A model generated the notes under the pieces. That model saw only the letters and a list, made by a program, of their open reading frames with translations, did no database searches and had not been told where the DNA came from. From positions 1 to 64,000 of the forward strand of contig CAKSNH010000014.1 of assembly GCA_934476075.1 (NCBI GenBank): a DNA stretch of 64,000 nucleotides, in the 5' to 3' direction. A program made the translations under genes and the position numbers. Origin of the DNA: an uncultured Clostridia bacterium (GTDB lineage Bacteria; Bacillota; Clostridia; UBA1381). Numbering within the stretch: position 1 is the first letter of the stretch; the number at the start of each line of letters is the position of its first letter. Below, one piece after another: positions 34,304 to 43,292 of the stretch.

Positions 34304-35107
34304 TTATTGTGGTTGTTTACCGATGTAAGCAAGGATACCGCCGTCAACATATAGAACGTGACCGTTTACGAAGTTAGATGCATCTGATGCTAGGAATACA
34401 GCAGGACCCATCAAATCTTCCGGACTACCCCAACGAGCAGCAGGAGTCTTAGCAATGATAAATTGGTCGAATGGGTGTCTTGAACCGTCCGGTTGAATTT
34501 CTCTCAAAGGAGCTGTTTGAGGAGTAGCAATATAACCAGGACCGATACCGTTACATTGGATATTGTGTTCACCGTATTCTGAACAAATATTTCTTGTAAG
34601 CATCTTCAAACCGCCCTTAGCAGCAGCATAAGCTGATACAGTTTCACGGCCAAGTTCACTCATCATTGAACAGATGTTGATAATCTTACCATGACCCTTT
34701 TTAATCATGCTAGGAATAACAGCCTTTGATACGATGAACGGAGCATTAAGGTCAACATCGATAACTTGTCTGAATTCTTCGGCTGTCATATCGCACATAG
34801 GAATTCTCTTAATGATACCGGCATTGTTTACCAAAATGTCGATTACGCCAACTTCTGCTTCGATTTTAGCAACCATATCTTTAACCATTGCTTCGTTAGT
34901 AACGTCGCAAACATATCCCTTTGCGTCGATACCGTCTTCTTTATATGATGCCAAACCTCTGTCAACAAATTCTTGCTTAATATCACAGAATACGATTTTT
35001 GCACCGCTTGCAGCATAACTCTTAGCGATAGCATAACCAATACCGTATGATGCACCTGTAATAAGTGCGATTTTGCCTTCAAGGCTAAAATTCTTCAAAA
35101 AATCCAT
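34304..35107 (-). CDS. Short-chain dehydrogenase, gluconate 5-dehydrogenase-like
   Basis: 267 residues. The cofactor loop TGASYGIGYAIAK lies at residues 18-30, NNAGI near 97, catalytic Ser in ICSMMSELGRE near 152, YxxxK as YAAAKGGL near 162, and the C-terminal DGGILAY. The sequence resembles gluconate 5-dehydrogenase/KduD-type enzymes that interconvert gluconate or uronate derivatives. Substrate assignment within SDRs is uncertain. Codons are strongly biased to the set also seen in dnaK and the sulfhydrylase gene, suggesting high expression. It has a good promoter and terminator and no partner genes of sugar-acid breakdown nearby. Confidence 0.85.
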   Translation of the reverse strand: MDFLKNFSLEGKIALITGASYGIGYAIAKSYAASGAKIVFCDIKQEFVDRGLASYKEDGIDAKGYVCDVTNEAMVKDMVAKIEAEVGVIDILVNNAGIIKRIPMCDMTAEEFRQVIDVDLNAPFIVSKAVIPSMIKKGHGKIINICSMMSELGRETVSAYAAAKGGLKMLTRNICSEYGEHNIQCNGIGPGYIATPQTAPLREIQPDGSRHPFDQFIIAKTPAARWGSPEDLMGPAVFLASDASNFVNGHVLYVDGGILAYIGKQPQ

Positions 35108-35128
35108 TATAAAAAACCTCCAAAAATT

Positions 35129-35157
35129 AATATATAAATAATTTAAAATTATTTCAA
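35129..35157 (-). promoter_or_regulatory. Sigma-A promoter for the SDR gene
   Basis: TTGAAA (35152-35157) and TATATT (35129-35134), 17-base spacer, minus strand, with GGAGG and the ATG close downstream. Confidence 0.65.
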
Positions 35158-35184
35158 TTTTTAATGCGATAATACCGTTTCAAA

Positions 35185-35571
35185 TTAAACCAACGGAGTA
35201 GGTCTGTAAATCAAGTGTAGGATATTACCGTCAATATCTCTGAAAAAGAATGTTTTAATCCCCTTTGCACTGACAGAAACATCTGTCAACACTTCCACAT
35301 TCTCTCCCTTTAATTTAGCAACAAGTGTATCAAATTCATCATCGCTCACACCAAGTGCAATATGTCTGATACCGCCTGTTTTCAATTCGTTTGTACCGTT
35401 ATCCAAGTCTGACATGATAAACTCAATCATGCTCTTATCAGCGAAAGCCAAGAAATATGTACCCTTGCCGTTGTCATATACAACTTCGCCGCCGAACATT
35501 GACTGATACCAATCTTTTAATTTTAGTGTATCTTTTGAAATAATCGCAAGATGTTCAATACCGTTTATCAT
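35185..35571 (-). CDS. VOC-superfamily (glyoxalase/dioxygenase fold) protein
   Basis: About 128 residues in two beta-alpha-beta-beta-beta units. IEHLAIISKD starts the first and IRHIALGVSDDEFD the second, with a late Glu/His region FFFRDIDGNILHLI. The metal ligands typical of glyoxalase I-like proteins (first His, later His and Glu positions) are partly visible. The substrate is unknown. AGGAGGG seven bases before the ATG at 35571 decides the start over the longer reading. It has its own promoter and lies behind the C_GCAxxG_C_C protein gene. Confidence 0.8.
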   Translation of the reverse strand: MINGIEHLAIISKDTLKLKDWYQSMFGGEVVYDNGKGTYFLAFADKSMIEFIMSDLDNGTNELKTGGIRHIALGVSDDEFDTLVAKLKGENVEVLTDVSVSAKGIKTFFFRDIDGNILHLIYRPTPLV

Positions 35572-35604
35572 TGTAAGTCCCTCCTCAAATTCAATATCAA
35601 TATT

Positions 35605-35633
35605 ATTGTAACACAAAAAAATCATTTAATCAA
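35605..35633 (-). promoter_or_regulatory. Sigma-A promoter for the VOC gene
   Basis: TTGATT (35628-35633) and TACAAT (35605-35610), 17-base spacer, minus strand, about 35 bases before the start codon. Confidence 0.6.
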
Positions 35634-35724
35634 TAAAATTCAACCAAATTTTTATCGTTATTTATTTATCACACTATCACACATTTCCCGTGCAATTTTT
35701 TTGACCGATTTTAATCAAATATTA

Positions 35725-36195
35725 TTACTCAACTACTGAATTTTTATTATCGCCAAGCAATATTTTTTCTATTATTTTTGCCGCATCTTCCACACAACCC
35801 AAACACGGGCGTTTTTTATAATACTGCTCCGTCCTGTCCTGCGGTCTTGCACTTGTATCCTTCGGCTTTGAACTGCCCAATAATTCGGCACAAATTGTAG
35901 TACCGTTCATTTTTTCAAATTCATTCGCCATTTCACGAACCGTTTTGTAAATCAGTTCTCTTGTGTCAATATCCTTCGGCACACCTTTGCTGTACTTTAA
36001 TCCGACAAGCATATACATACCTGTAACAGCCCCACACACATTACGCATACGTCCCATCCCGCCGCCGAATCCCTCTGCCATTTTTGCCGCCAATTCCGGC
36101 TCAACTCCAAACAAATCCGCATAAGCCGTAACAACCGACTGCGAACAGTTATATCCTTTTTTAAAATTTTCCTTTGCAAGTTCTACCCTATCCAT
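35725..36195 (-). CDS. C_GCAxxG_C_C family redox protein
   Basis: 156 residues with the family signature: YNCSQSV near residue 16, then the VCGAVTG block near 54 (Cys-Gly-Ala, where the name has CGA/GCA), a Cys in TTICAELLG near 101, and RPCLGCVEDAA near 129. These conserved cysteines are thought to bind a metal or cluster, but the biochemical function of the family is not established. It sits 17 bases after recG and is probably co-transcribed with it. Confidence 0.85.
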   Translation of the reverse strand: MDRVELAKENFKKGYNCSQSVVTAYADLFGVEPELAAKMAEGFGGGMGRMRNVCGAVTGMYMLVGLKYSKGVPKDIDTRELIYKTVREMANEFEKMNGTTICAELLGSSKPKDTSARPQDRTEQYYKKRPCLGCVEDAAKIIEKILLGDNKNSVVE

Positions 36196-36212
36196 TTTAA
36201 CTTAAAAGCTCC

Positions 36213-38240
36213 TTAATTCATCGCTATATCCTCACTGAAAATACTGTTTGTCCGTAATTTCAAATTAGGATAATCGTCAATATTTTTCGTCTGCATGAAA
36301 TCCGATACTGCTTTTTGTGCCTGTTTCAATATATCCATGTCGGAAAATAAATTTGCGATTTTCATTTCAGGCAACCCATGCTGACGCACACCAAAAAAAT
36401 CGCCCGGTCCACGCAGTTTCAAATCCTGTTCGGATATATAAAACCCATCATTTGACTCACACATGGTTTCCATACGTTTTTTTGTAACTTCATTGTTCCC
36501 ATGTGCAAAAAGCACGCAATACGCTTGATTTCTACCTCTGCCGACACGTCCTCTCAGCTGGTGCAGCTGACTTAAACCAAATCTTTCCGCATTTTCTATA
36601 ATCATAATATTTGCATTCGGCACATTAACCCCGACCTCAATTACAGTGGTTGATACAAGCACATTAATTCTGCCCTCCGCAAATTCATTCATGATGCCGT
36701 CTTTTTCAGCGGCACGCATTTTGCCGTGCAGCAAGCCTATTTTCATTTTTGGAAAAATCGTCCGCAATTTATCCGCAAGATTTTCCGCATTCTGCAAATC
36801 TGTTTTTTCGGTTTCTTCAATTAACGGGCATACTATATACACCTGCGTACCCAAATCCACATTTTTTTCGATAAATTTAAAAATACGCTGACGCATATTC
36901 TCTCCCACCGCATATGTTTTTACAGGCTTTCTTCCCGGCGGCAGTTCGTCAATGATTGACAAATCCAAATCACCGTATAAAATCAGTGCCAACGTTCTCG
37001 GTATCGGTGTGGCGGTCATAATCAAAACGTGCGGCGCAGCACCTTTTTTCGCCAATGCCGCACGCTGATTTACACCAAACCTGTGCTGTTCGTCCGCCAC
37101 AACCAAACCCAAATTTTTATACTCCACTTTTTCCTGTATAATTGCGTGCGTGCCGACAATAATATCCGCCGTACCCAACAATATCTGTTCATTAGCCAAA
37201 CGCTTTTCTTTTGCCGTCATGCTCCCTGTCAAAAGCAGAATATTAATATCCGTATCCTTAAAGAATTCGCTGAACGTTTCAAAATGCTGAGCCGCCAAAA
37301 TCTCCGTAGGTGCCATAATTGCGGCTTGAAAACCATTCTTCACCGCCGTATACATAGCCCCCGCCGCCACAACAGTCTTGCCCGAACCGACATCGCCCTG
37401 CACAAGCCTGTTCATAGGGTGCTTTTCAGTCATATCCCGCAAAATTTCATTCAGTGCATTATTCTGTGCATTCGTAAGCTTAAACGGCAGTTTGCTCAAA
37501 AAATCATTCACACAATTTATATCCGCAAAAGCATTGCCGTCCTCACGTCTGACACGCATTTTCTGCAAATTCAATGCAAGCTGCAAGACAAACAATTCCT
37601 CAAACACAAATCGTCTGCGTGCTATTTCATAATCGTCAAACGTTTTCGGAAAATGAATATTCTGCATGGCATAACCGATATGTGCCAATTTATATTTTTC
37701 ACGAATATAATCGGGCAGCGTGTCATCTAAATCCCTTACACTTTCCATCGCCTGTTCCATAGCCGACTGAACTATTTTTTGCGACAGTCCGTCCGTCAGC
37801 GGATAAACCGGCACTATTTTTCCCGTAATCTTTTTTTCTTCGGGTCTTTCAAAAACAGGATTTAATATGGTTTTTTTGCCGTTTTTCAACTCTATTTTGC
37901 CGTAGAATATATATTTCTCGCCCGCCATAAATTTGTTTTTCAAATATTTATTATTGTACCACATAGCATTGATATTGCCGCTGTCATCAAACAATACCAT
38001 TGTTTGTATGGTAAGATTTTTCCGCACCCATTTTTCCTTTACGGGTGCAAACACAACACCTTCTATGCACACCGTTTCTCCGTCCGACACCTGTGCAATC
38101 GGCTTGCATTTTGTCCTGTCCTCATAATTTTTCGGGAAAAAGTACAATAAATCGGTTATTGTTTTGATATTCTTTTTTTCAAACAATTTTGCACGAGCCT
38201 CGCCCACACCTTTTAAATATCGGATACTTTTATTGTCCAT
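36213..38240 (-). CDS. recG: ATP-dependent DNA helicase RecG
   Basis: 675 residues. The N-terminal wedge/OB domain covers about residues 55-140, Walker A GDVGSGKTVVA is near 285, the DEQHRFG box near 385, TATPIPRTL near 415, and QLRGRVGRG (motif VI) near 550. It regresses stalled forks and processes Holliday junctions. It follows the DAK2 protein gene by 11 bases, as in Bacillus yloV-sda-recG regions. Confidence 0.97.
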   Translation of the reverse strand: MDNKSIRYLKGVGEARAKLFEKKNIKTITDLLYFFPKNYEDRTKCKPIAQVSDGETVCIEGVVFAPVKEKWVRKNLTIQTMVLFDDSGNINAMWYNNKYLKNKFMAGEKYIFYGKIELKNGKKTILNPVFERPEEKKITGKIVPVYPLTDGLSQKIVQSAMEQAMESVRDLDDTLPDYIREKYKLAHIGYAMQNIHFPKTFDDYEIARRRFVFEELFVLQLALNLQKMRVRREDGNAFADINCVNDFLSKLPFKLTNAQNNALNEILRDMTEKHPMNRLVQGDVGSGKTVVAAGAMYTAVKNGFQAAIMAPTEILAAQHFETFSEFFKDTDINILLLTGSMTAKEKRLANEQILLGTADIIVGTHAIIQEKVEYKNLGLVVADEQHRFGVNQRAALAKKGAAPHVLIMTATPIPRTLALILYGDLDLSIIDELPPGRKPVKTYAVGENMRQRIFKFIEKNVDLGTQVYIVCPLIEETEKTDLQNAENLADKLRTIFPKMKIGLLHGKMRAAEKDGIMNEFAEGRINVLVSTTVIEVGVNVPNANIMIIENAERFGLSQLHQLRGRVGRGRNQAYCVLFAHGNNEVTKKRMETMCESNDGFYISEQDLKLRGPGDFFGVRQHGLPEMKIANLFSDMDILKQAQKAVSDFMQTKNIDDYPNLKLRTNSIFSEDIAMN

Positions 38241-38251
38241 ACTCCAAAATC

Positions 38252-40000
38252 CTATTCAACAGATACTATATAATAATAAATAGGCTGACCGCCGTATTTG
38301 AGCAGAATTTCCGCATCTTCATACTTTTCTTCCAATTTTGACGCAAGAATATCCGCTTGCTGTGCATCGACACCGCCGCCGTAATATATAGTGATAAATT
38401 CGCTGTCGTCATCAGCCATTTTGGCAACCAATTCTTCGCATACGCTGTCCGCATTGCCGCCCACAACGTCAATCTGACCGCCGTTAATACCAATCACGTC
38501 GCCCGCTTTGATTTCCTTATCCTCTATCTGAGTATCACGAACCGCATATGTTATATGACCTGTTTTAACGTTTCTGACCGCACTAATCATATTTTTTTCA
38601 TTGACATCAAATTCGGCGTTCTCATTATATGCCACCATTGCCGAAACACACTCTGGAACACTTCGTGTAGGTATTACAACAATTTTCTTTTCCGTCAATT
38701 CTCTTGCCTGATTAGCCGCCATGATAATATTTTTGTTATTCGGGAACACAAAAACGGTTTCAGCATTTACTTCATTTACCGCATTTAAAATATCGTCGGT
38801 GCTCGGATTCATTGTTTGACCGCCCTTAATCACCTTTGATACTCCCAAATCCTTCAAAATCGCCTCAAAGCCTTCTCCCGTGCAAACCGCAACAAAGCCG
38901 TATTTACTCTTTTGTGCACTCTGTTTTTCGATTACAGGTTCTGCATTTTCAGCTGTAACAATATCCTGCTTTTCCTCTTGTTCTTCCTGTACGGTTTGAG
39001 TTTCCTGAGGTTTCTTTTCTTCATTTTGTATAATGCTGTTGTGCTGATGTTTCATATTGTCGATTTTAATATTAATCATACTTCCGAGCAAAATAGCCTT
39101 TTCAAGAATAAATCCCGGATGATTTGTATGAATATGCACCTTAACAATTTCATCATCATCAATAACAAGCATACAATCGCCCTTTTTCTCGATTGCATGG
39201 CGGAACATATCCACATTAACATCAGGTCTGCTCTTTTCAACAATAAATTCTGTGCAGTAGCTGTATTTTATATTTTGTTTTACTTCATTTTTCTGCACCT
39301 TTACAGACTGCTGTGTTTCTTTAATATCGCTTGTAACCTCATTGCCGTTTAGATACGCCAACGCACCTTCAAGTATACACATCCAACCCTTACCGCCCGA
39401 GTCAACAACTCCGGCTTGCTTTAATGCCGGCAGCATTTCAGGTGTTCTGTCCAAAGCCGCATTGCCTCGTTTAACCGCCTCGCTCATGGTTTCGATAATA
39501 TCCATGCCTTTTTGTGCGGCTAATATTGCTCCGTTTGCCGCCTCACGGGCAACTGTCAGAATAGTACCCTCTGTCGGGTTCATAACCGCCTTATATGCAG
39601 TATCCGAGCCGTCTTTTAGAGCTTTCGCCAATTCTTCCGCTCCGCAGTCTTTCTTGCCTTTCAAAGACTTTGAAATACCACGGTAAAATTGTGATAATAT
39701 TACACCCGAATTTCCTCTTGCTCCACGCAAAGTAGCATTCGCTGCCACATCTGCGGACTTTGTCAGTGATGAATTTGTATTTTCGGCAAGTGATGCCGCC
39801 ATTGCTCTGCTTGTCAATGACATATTTGTACCCGTATCACCGTCCGGAACGGGGAATACATTAAGTTCGTCAATTAATTGTTTGTTATTATATATATTAT
39901 TCGCCGCCGAAATCATCATTTTGGCGAACACAATACCGTCTATACGTTTTATGATAATCTCCTCCCTACTCGTCAACTCTGATACCTTCCACAACGACAT
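38252..40000 (-). CDS. DAK2-domain protein (YloV/FakA-like fatty acid kinase ATPase subunit)
   Basis: Up to 582 residues. The DAK2/DhaL-type kinase domain begins ELNVFPVPDGDTGTNM near residue 45, where the aspartates bind Mg-ATP. GARGNSGVILSQ near 93 and SGGKGWMCILEGAL near 200 follow, then a linker rich in Glu/Gln (about 325-365) and the conserved C-terminal YloV/DegV-interacting domain. FakA with FakB phosphorylates exogenous fatty acids. The start is odd. The ATG at 40000 overlaps asp23 by 35 bases and has only AAGG. A strong GGGAGGAG follows the asp23 stop and points at an ATA codon at 39952, just where relatives begin (KRIDG...). Confidence 0.9.
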   Translation of the reverse strand: MSLWKVSELTSREEIIIKRIDGIVFAKMMISAANNIYNNKQLIDELNVFPVPDGDTGTNMSLTSRAMAASLAENTNSSLTKSADVAANATLRGARGNSGVILSQFYRGISKSLKGKKDCGAEELAKALKDGSDTAYKAVMNPTEGTILTVAREAANGAILAAQKGMDIIETMSEAVKRGNAALDRTPEMLPALKQAGVVDSGGKGWMCILEGALAYLNGNEVTSDIKETQQSVKVQKNEVKQNIKYSYCTEFIVEKSRPDVNVDMFRHAIEKKGDCMLVIDDDEIVKVHIHTNHPGFILEKAILLGSMINIKIDNMKHQHNSIIQNEEKKPQETQTVQEEQEEKQDIVTAENAEPVIEKQSAQKSKYGFVAVCTGEGFEAILKDLGVSKVIKGGQTMNPSTDDILNAVNEVNAETVFVFPNNKNIIMAANQARELTEKKIVVIPTRSVPECVSAMVAYNENAEFDVNEKNMISAVRNVKTGHITYAVRDTQIEDKEIKAGDVIGINGGQIDVVGGNADSVCEELVAKMADDDSEFITIYYGGGVDAQQADILASKLEEKYEDAEILLKYGGQPIYYYIVSVE

Positions 40001-40322
40001 TAACCTTGTTTACCTGCAAGCCTGCCATCTGCTCCAATTTATATTTAACATTGTTTACTATACTGTTGCACACAACGTTGATATTAACGCCGTACTCCAC
40101 CATAATGTGCATATCAACAACTATACCGCCGTCTTGTGCATCAACCTTAACTCCCTTTGACATATAGTCAGGCTTTAACAAATTTACAATTCCGTCCTTT
40201 GTGTTTCTCGCCACCATGCCCACAACACCGTAACATTTTGTTGCGACCGCTCCCGCCATTCTCGCAATAACAGTGTTATCAATCAAAATATCTCCCAAAT
40301 TACTGTCGATTTTTATAGCCAT
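39966..40322 (-). CDS. Asp23/Gls24-family (YloU-like) protein
   Basis: 118 residues of the Asp23/Gls24 family. DNTVIARMAGAVATKCYGVVGM near residues 15-36 (breaking to VIARMAG..A...YGVVGM) and VDMHIMVEYGVNINVVCNSIVNNVKY near 70-95 are typical. The family is linked to envelope stress and membrane-associated scaffolding. It precedes the DAK2 protein, as yloU-yloV does in Bacillus. GAGGTAATT is the ribosome site. Confidence 0.92.
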   Translation of the reverse strand: MAIKIDSNLGDILIDNTVIARMAGAVATKCYGVVGMVARNTKDGIVNLLKPDYMSKGVKVDAQDGGIVVDMHIMVEYGVNINVVCNSIVNNVKYKLEQMAGLQVNKVNVVVEGIRVDE

Positions 40323-40411
40323 TATAATTACCTCGCTTTCCGTTAATACATATTGTCAAACTCATTTTACTACAAAACTTCAATTTAGTCCATACCAAAT
40401 TTAAACATATC

Positions 40412-42229
40412 CTATCTCATTCTGCCCGACATATATTTTGAAAACCTGTCCTGACAGGTAAAATATATCACCTGTTTTCCGCAGTTTTTAAGATAATCCA
40501 TAGCTTTAAACGCACGTTTATCGTCATACTGCAAAAAAGCGTCGTCGAATAGAAAGAAATAGTCTTTACCGTTTAAAATAATATCCGCAAGTGCAAGTTT
40601 CAGCGACAAATATGTCAAATCCAGCGTACCGCCGCTCAAATATGCCGCATCTACAATTTTATTTTTCTGCATAACCGTCATACCAAACTCCGAATTAACC
40701 GCCGTTTCGGAATATTTGCCGTCGGTCACATATGATAAAATCCGCTGTATTTTTTCATTCAATGTCGGAGCAAAGCTTTTCTGCATTTTTGCAAAAGCAT
40801 TGTTGAGTTCCTCTTTTGTGCGTTTCAAACACTCCAAATCCGATTTTAACTTTTCATGTAACTGTTCTTTTATCTCTAAATCACGATATACTTCCTCAGG
40901 CAAATTCGGCAAAGTTTCCGCTCTGCTTGCAAGCATAATTCCCCGTTTTTCATTTTCCGCTATTTTTTGACCGATTTGCTCCAATTCCGTTCTGACATCG
41001 CTTTTGTTCCTGTCAATCGGCTGCTTTGCTTTATCCGCAAGTTCCTCTTTAAGCACATTTAATTCTGCCTGTTTAACGTCCAGCATTTGTGCCAAACTTC
41101 CGCACTTTGAATTGCTGTATGAACTTACCTTATCAAAAAACACCGCATATTCTTCTGCACTGCTTACATTATATTTTCGATAAATATTGTCTAATTCCTT
41201 TTTTACCGACATAAATTTATTTTTTTTGTATTTTCCGATTCCGATAAATACCGCTCCGACGGGCAAAAGCGAGAATAGTCCGTAAAGCGGAGCAAGTTTT
41301 ATCCCCAAAATACCCGATATGCCTATCAGCATTAAAATTATCGCAGCGAGAAAATATACTCCGTATTTTTTCATTTTGTCCGATTTGCGGCATAAATCAT
41401 ATACATATTCAGGGCTGTGCAGATTTGAATTATTGCGGTTTTCCGTCATTTGCTCGGTTTCCGCTTTTAACACATCACATTCATTTTGCAAAACTTCATA
41501 TCGTTTAAATTTTTCATTGCACTCAATCTGCAACAACATATTTTGTAAATAATTATATTTCCTTTTCAACTCTGCCGTTTCATTTTCGATTTTCTCAATC
41601 TGTTCTTTATTGTCAGAATATTTTTTGTATTCATTTAAACTATCCGAATACTTTCTTTTTAATTCGGATAGTTCTTCTTCTAACCCCGTAAGTCCTTTTC
41701 TGCCCGAAATTCTGCGTATTTCCTTGTCAATCCCGTCTATTGCACGTTCGTATGAAATATCTTCATCGGCACTTCCGCTTATATTTGACAAACGTGTCAT
41801 AATCTCCTCATCAGATGAAATTATCGAATTGTAGCTTTCCATGTACAGCATATTTGAAAAAGTTTTTTCGCCTATCCCAAATATTTTCTCACCGATAAAT
41901 CCGCTGATTTTCTCGCCCGTGCTCAAATCAATTACATCTATCAAGTCATTCTTACCGGTACTTCCGAATGTACCGCTTATTCTGTAATCGCAAATATCCA
42001 TACTCCCCGACATTTTACCGCCGTCAAGCGGCATATACCGTTTTCTCGGTACATTGCGAATATCATTTTTTCGGCTGTTGTCCATACCGTAGAGCATGGC
42101 TCGTATAAATGCACAAAGCGTGGTTTTGCCCGTTTCGTTATCGCCGTATATAACATTAAGTCCTTTGTCAAACTCAATCTTTAAATCCTTTATCCCGCCG
42201 AAACTCTCTATGTATACGGATTTAATCAA
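40412..42229 (-). CDS. SbcC/Rad50-like ATPase, short YhaN type
   Basis: 605 residues. Walker A VIYGDNETGKTTLCAF lies at residues 28-43. The C-terminal half-site has a signature-like YLSGGTLDLTYLSLKLALAD and Walker B FFLFDDAFLQYD near residues 540-580. Two coiled-coil stretches (about 165-270 and 345-500) flank two adjacent hydrophobic segments near residues 290-335, which look like a transmembrane hairpin in the middle of the arm. There is no CxxC zinc hook. This resembles YhaN rather than classical SbcC (about 1000 residues). It overlaps the nuclease gene by eight bases, so the two form a Mre11/Rad50-like pair in DNA-end processing, possibly at the membrane. Confidence 0.85.
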   Translation of the reverse strand: MIKSVYIESFGGIKDLKIEFDKGLNVIYGDNETGKTTLCAFIRAMLYGMDNSRKNDIRNVPRKRYMPLDGGKMSGSMDICDYRISGTFGSTGKNDLIDVIDLSTGEKISGFIGEKIFGIGEKTFSNMLYMESYNSIISSDEEIMTRLSNISGSADEDISYERAIDGIDKEIRRISGRKGLTGLEEELSELKRKYSDSLNEYKKYSDNKEQIEKIENETAELKRKYNYLQNMLLQIECNEKFKRYEVLQNECDVLKAETEQMTENRNNSNLHSPEYVYDLCRKSDKMKKYGVYFLAAIILMLIGISGILGIKLAPLYGLFSLLPVGAVFIGIGKYKKNKFMSVKKELDNIYRKYNVSSAEEYAVFFDKVSSYSNSKCGSLAQMLDVKQAELNVLKEELADKAKQPIDRNKSDVRTELEQIGQKIAENEKRGIMLASRAETLPNLPEEVYRDLEIKEQLHEKLKSDLECLKRTKEELNNAFAKMQKSFAPTLNEKIQRILSYVTDGKYSETAVNSEFGMTVMQKNKIVDAAYLSGGTLDLTYLSLKLALADIILNGKDYFFLFDDAFLQYDDKRAFKAMDYLKNCGKQVIYFTCQDRFSKYMSGRMR

Positions 42230-43292
42230 GTATATTCCCCCTGCCTTTTAAAGCATTAATTCCGCATTTTAACACTCGTTCGTTTTCCTTCTTTTCCTGT
42301 TCATTTTCCGCATTTTCTATCTTTGCAAGCATATTTTTCACAAACACACCCATAAGCGAATAATCATTTGCCAATTTGAAATAATCGTCTGCCTCGCAAA
42401 TATCACTTTTCACATCGGCATAAAAGCATATATTTTCAAGCTCCGATTGTATATACTCCACCGAAACACCATATTCATCCGAACCGCACAACAGAATATT
42501 ATATAAATCCCTGTCATTCACATCATTTTTAATTTGGGCAAGTAAATCCGAATTATCACCAAACTCATTTACATTGTATTTCAATGTGTGATATTTTCGT
42601 GAATTATTGACGTACCTTTTCATGTCCGCAAAGCCTTTGCCGACCTCGCCCATCAAAAATCCGCCGTTCCCGATTTCGTCAAATCCTCTCGGCGCTAAAA
42701 CTCCCGAATAAGCAAAACAGCTCATACCTGCACGCTCAACGCCCGTATACTTGTGTATGTGTCCGAGTGCCGAATAATCAAATTCCGTCAAAAGCGATTT
42801 GTCGATTATATTATAGCGTGCATCTGAAAAATCGCCGTGCATCAGCAGAATATTAATCTTGTTCTCATCGGTTTTTACCTTTTGTAAAAGCGGTTTTGTC
42901 TGATAATCATTCTCAAATGACGCACCGTAAATAACACAATCGGAAAAGCTGACCTTTTCAAGCCTTGAATTAAACACATATACATTCTTTGCCCACTTGA
43001 AATTCTGATATATACCGCTTTTCGGGTCATGATTTCCTGCCGCAATCAAAACTTTTGTATGCGTCAGTTCGCCGAATTTTGCATTGACATAGTTTAAAAG
43101 CTCCGTACACCCCGAATTATCGAACAAATCCCCCGCAACCAGCAGATAGTCCACGTTTTCTTTTTGTGCAATATTCACTGTATTGCAAAATTCATTCAAT
43201 AATTCTTTTCTGCGGATTTTGGCACGTTCCGCATCTAAATATCCGAACACCGTTCCCAAATGCAAATCCGCCGTATGCAGTATCTTAGGCAT
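42222..43292 (-). CDS. SbcD/Mre11-like metallophosphoesterase nuclease (YhaO type)
   Basis: 356 residues with the calcineurin-like metal sites in order: HTADLHLG (residues 6-13), VAGDLFDN near 54, AAGNHDPKSG near 85, LMHGDFSD near 150 and ALGHIHKY near 176. These are the Mn-binding Asp, His and Asn residues of Mre11/SbcD nucleases. It is shorter at the C-terminus than SbcD. Overlap with both neighbours (recombinase and ATPase) implies coupled translation. Confidence 0.9.
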   Translation of the reverse strand: MPKILHTADLHLGTVFGYLDAERAKIRRKELLNEFCNTVNIAQKENVDYLLVAGDLFDNSGCTELLNYVNAKFGELTHTKVLIAAGNHDPKSGIYQNFKWAKNVYVFNSRLEKVSFSDCVIYGASFENDYQTKPLLQKVKTDENKINILLMHGDFSDARYNIIDKSLLTEFDYSALGHIHKYTGVERAGMSCFAYSGVLAPRGFDEIGNGGFLMGEVGKGFADMKRYVNNSRKYHTLKYNVNEFGDNSDLLAQIKNDVNDRDLYNILLCGSDEYGVSVEYIQSELENICFYADVKSDICEADDYFKLANDYSLMGVFVKNMLAKIENAENEQEKKENERVLKCGINALKGRGNILD

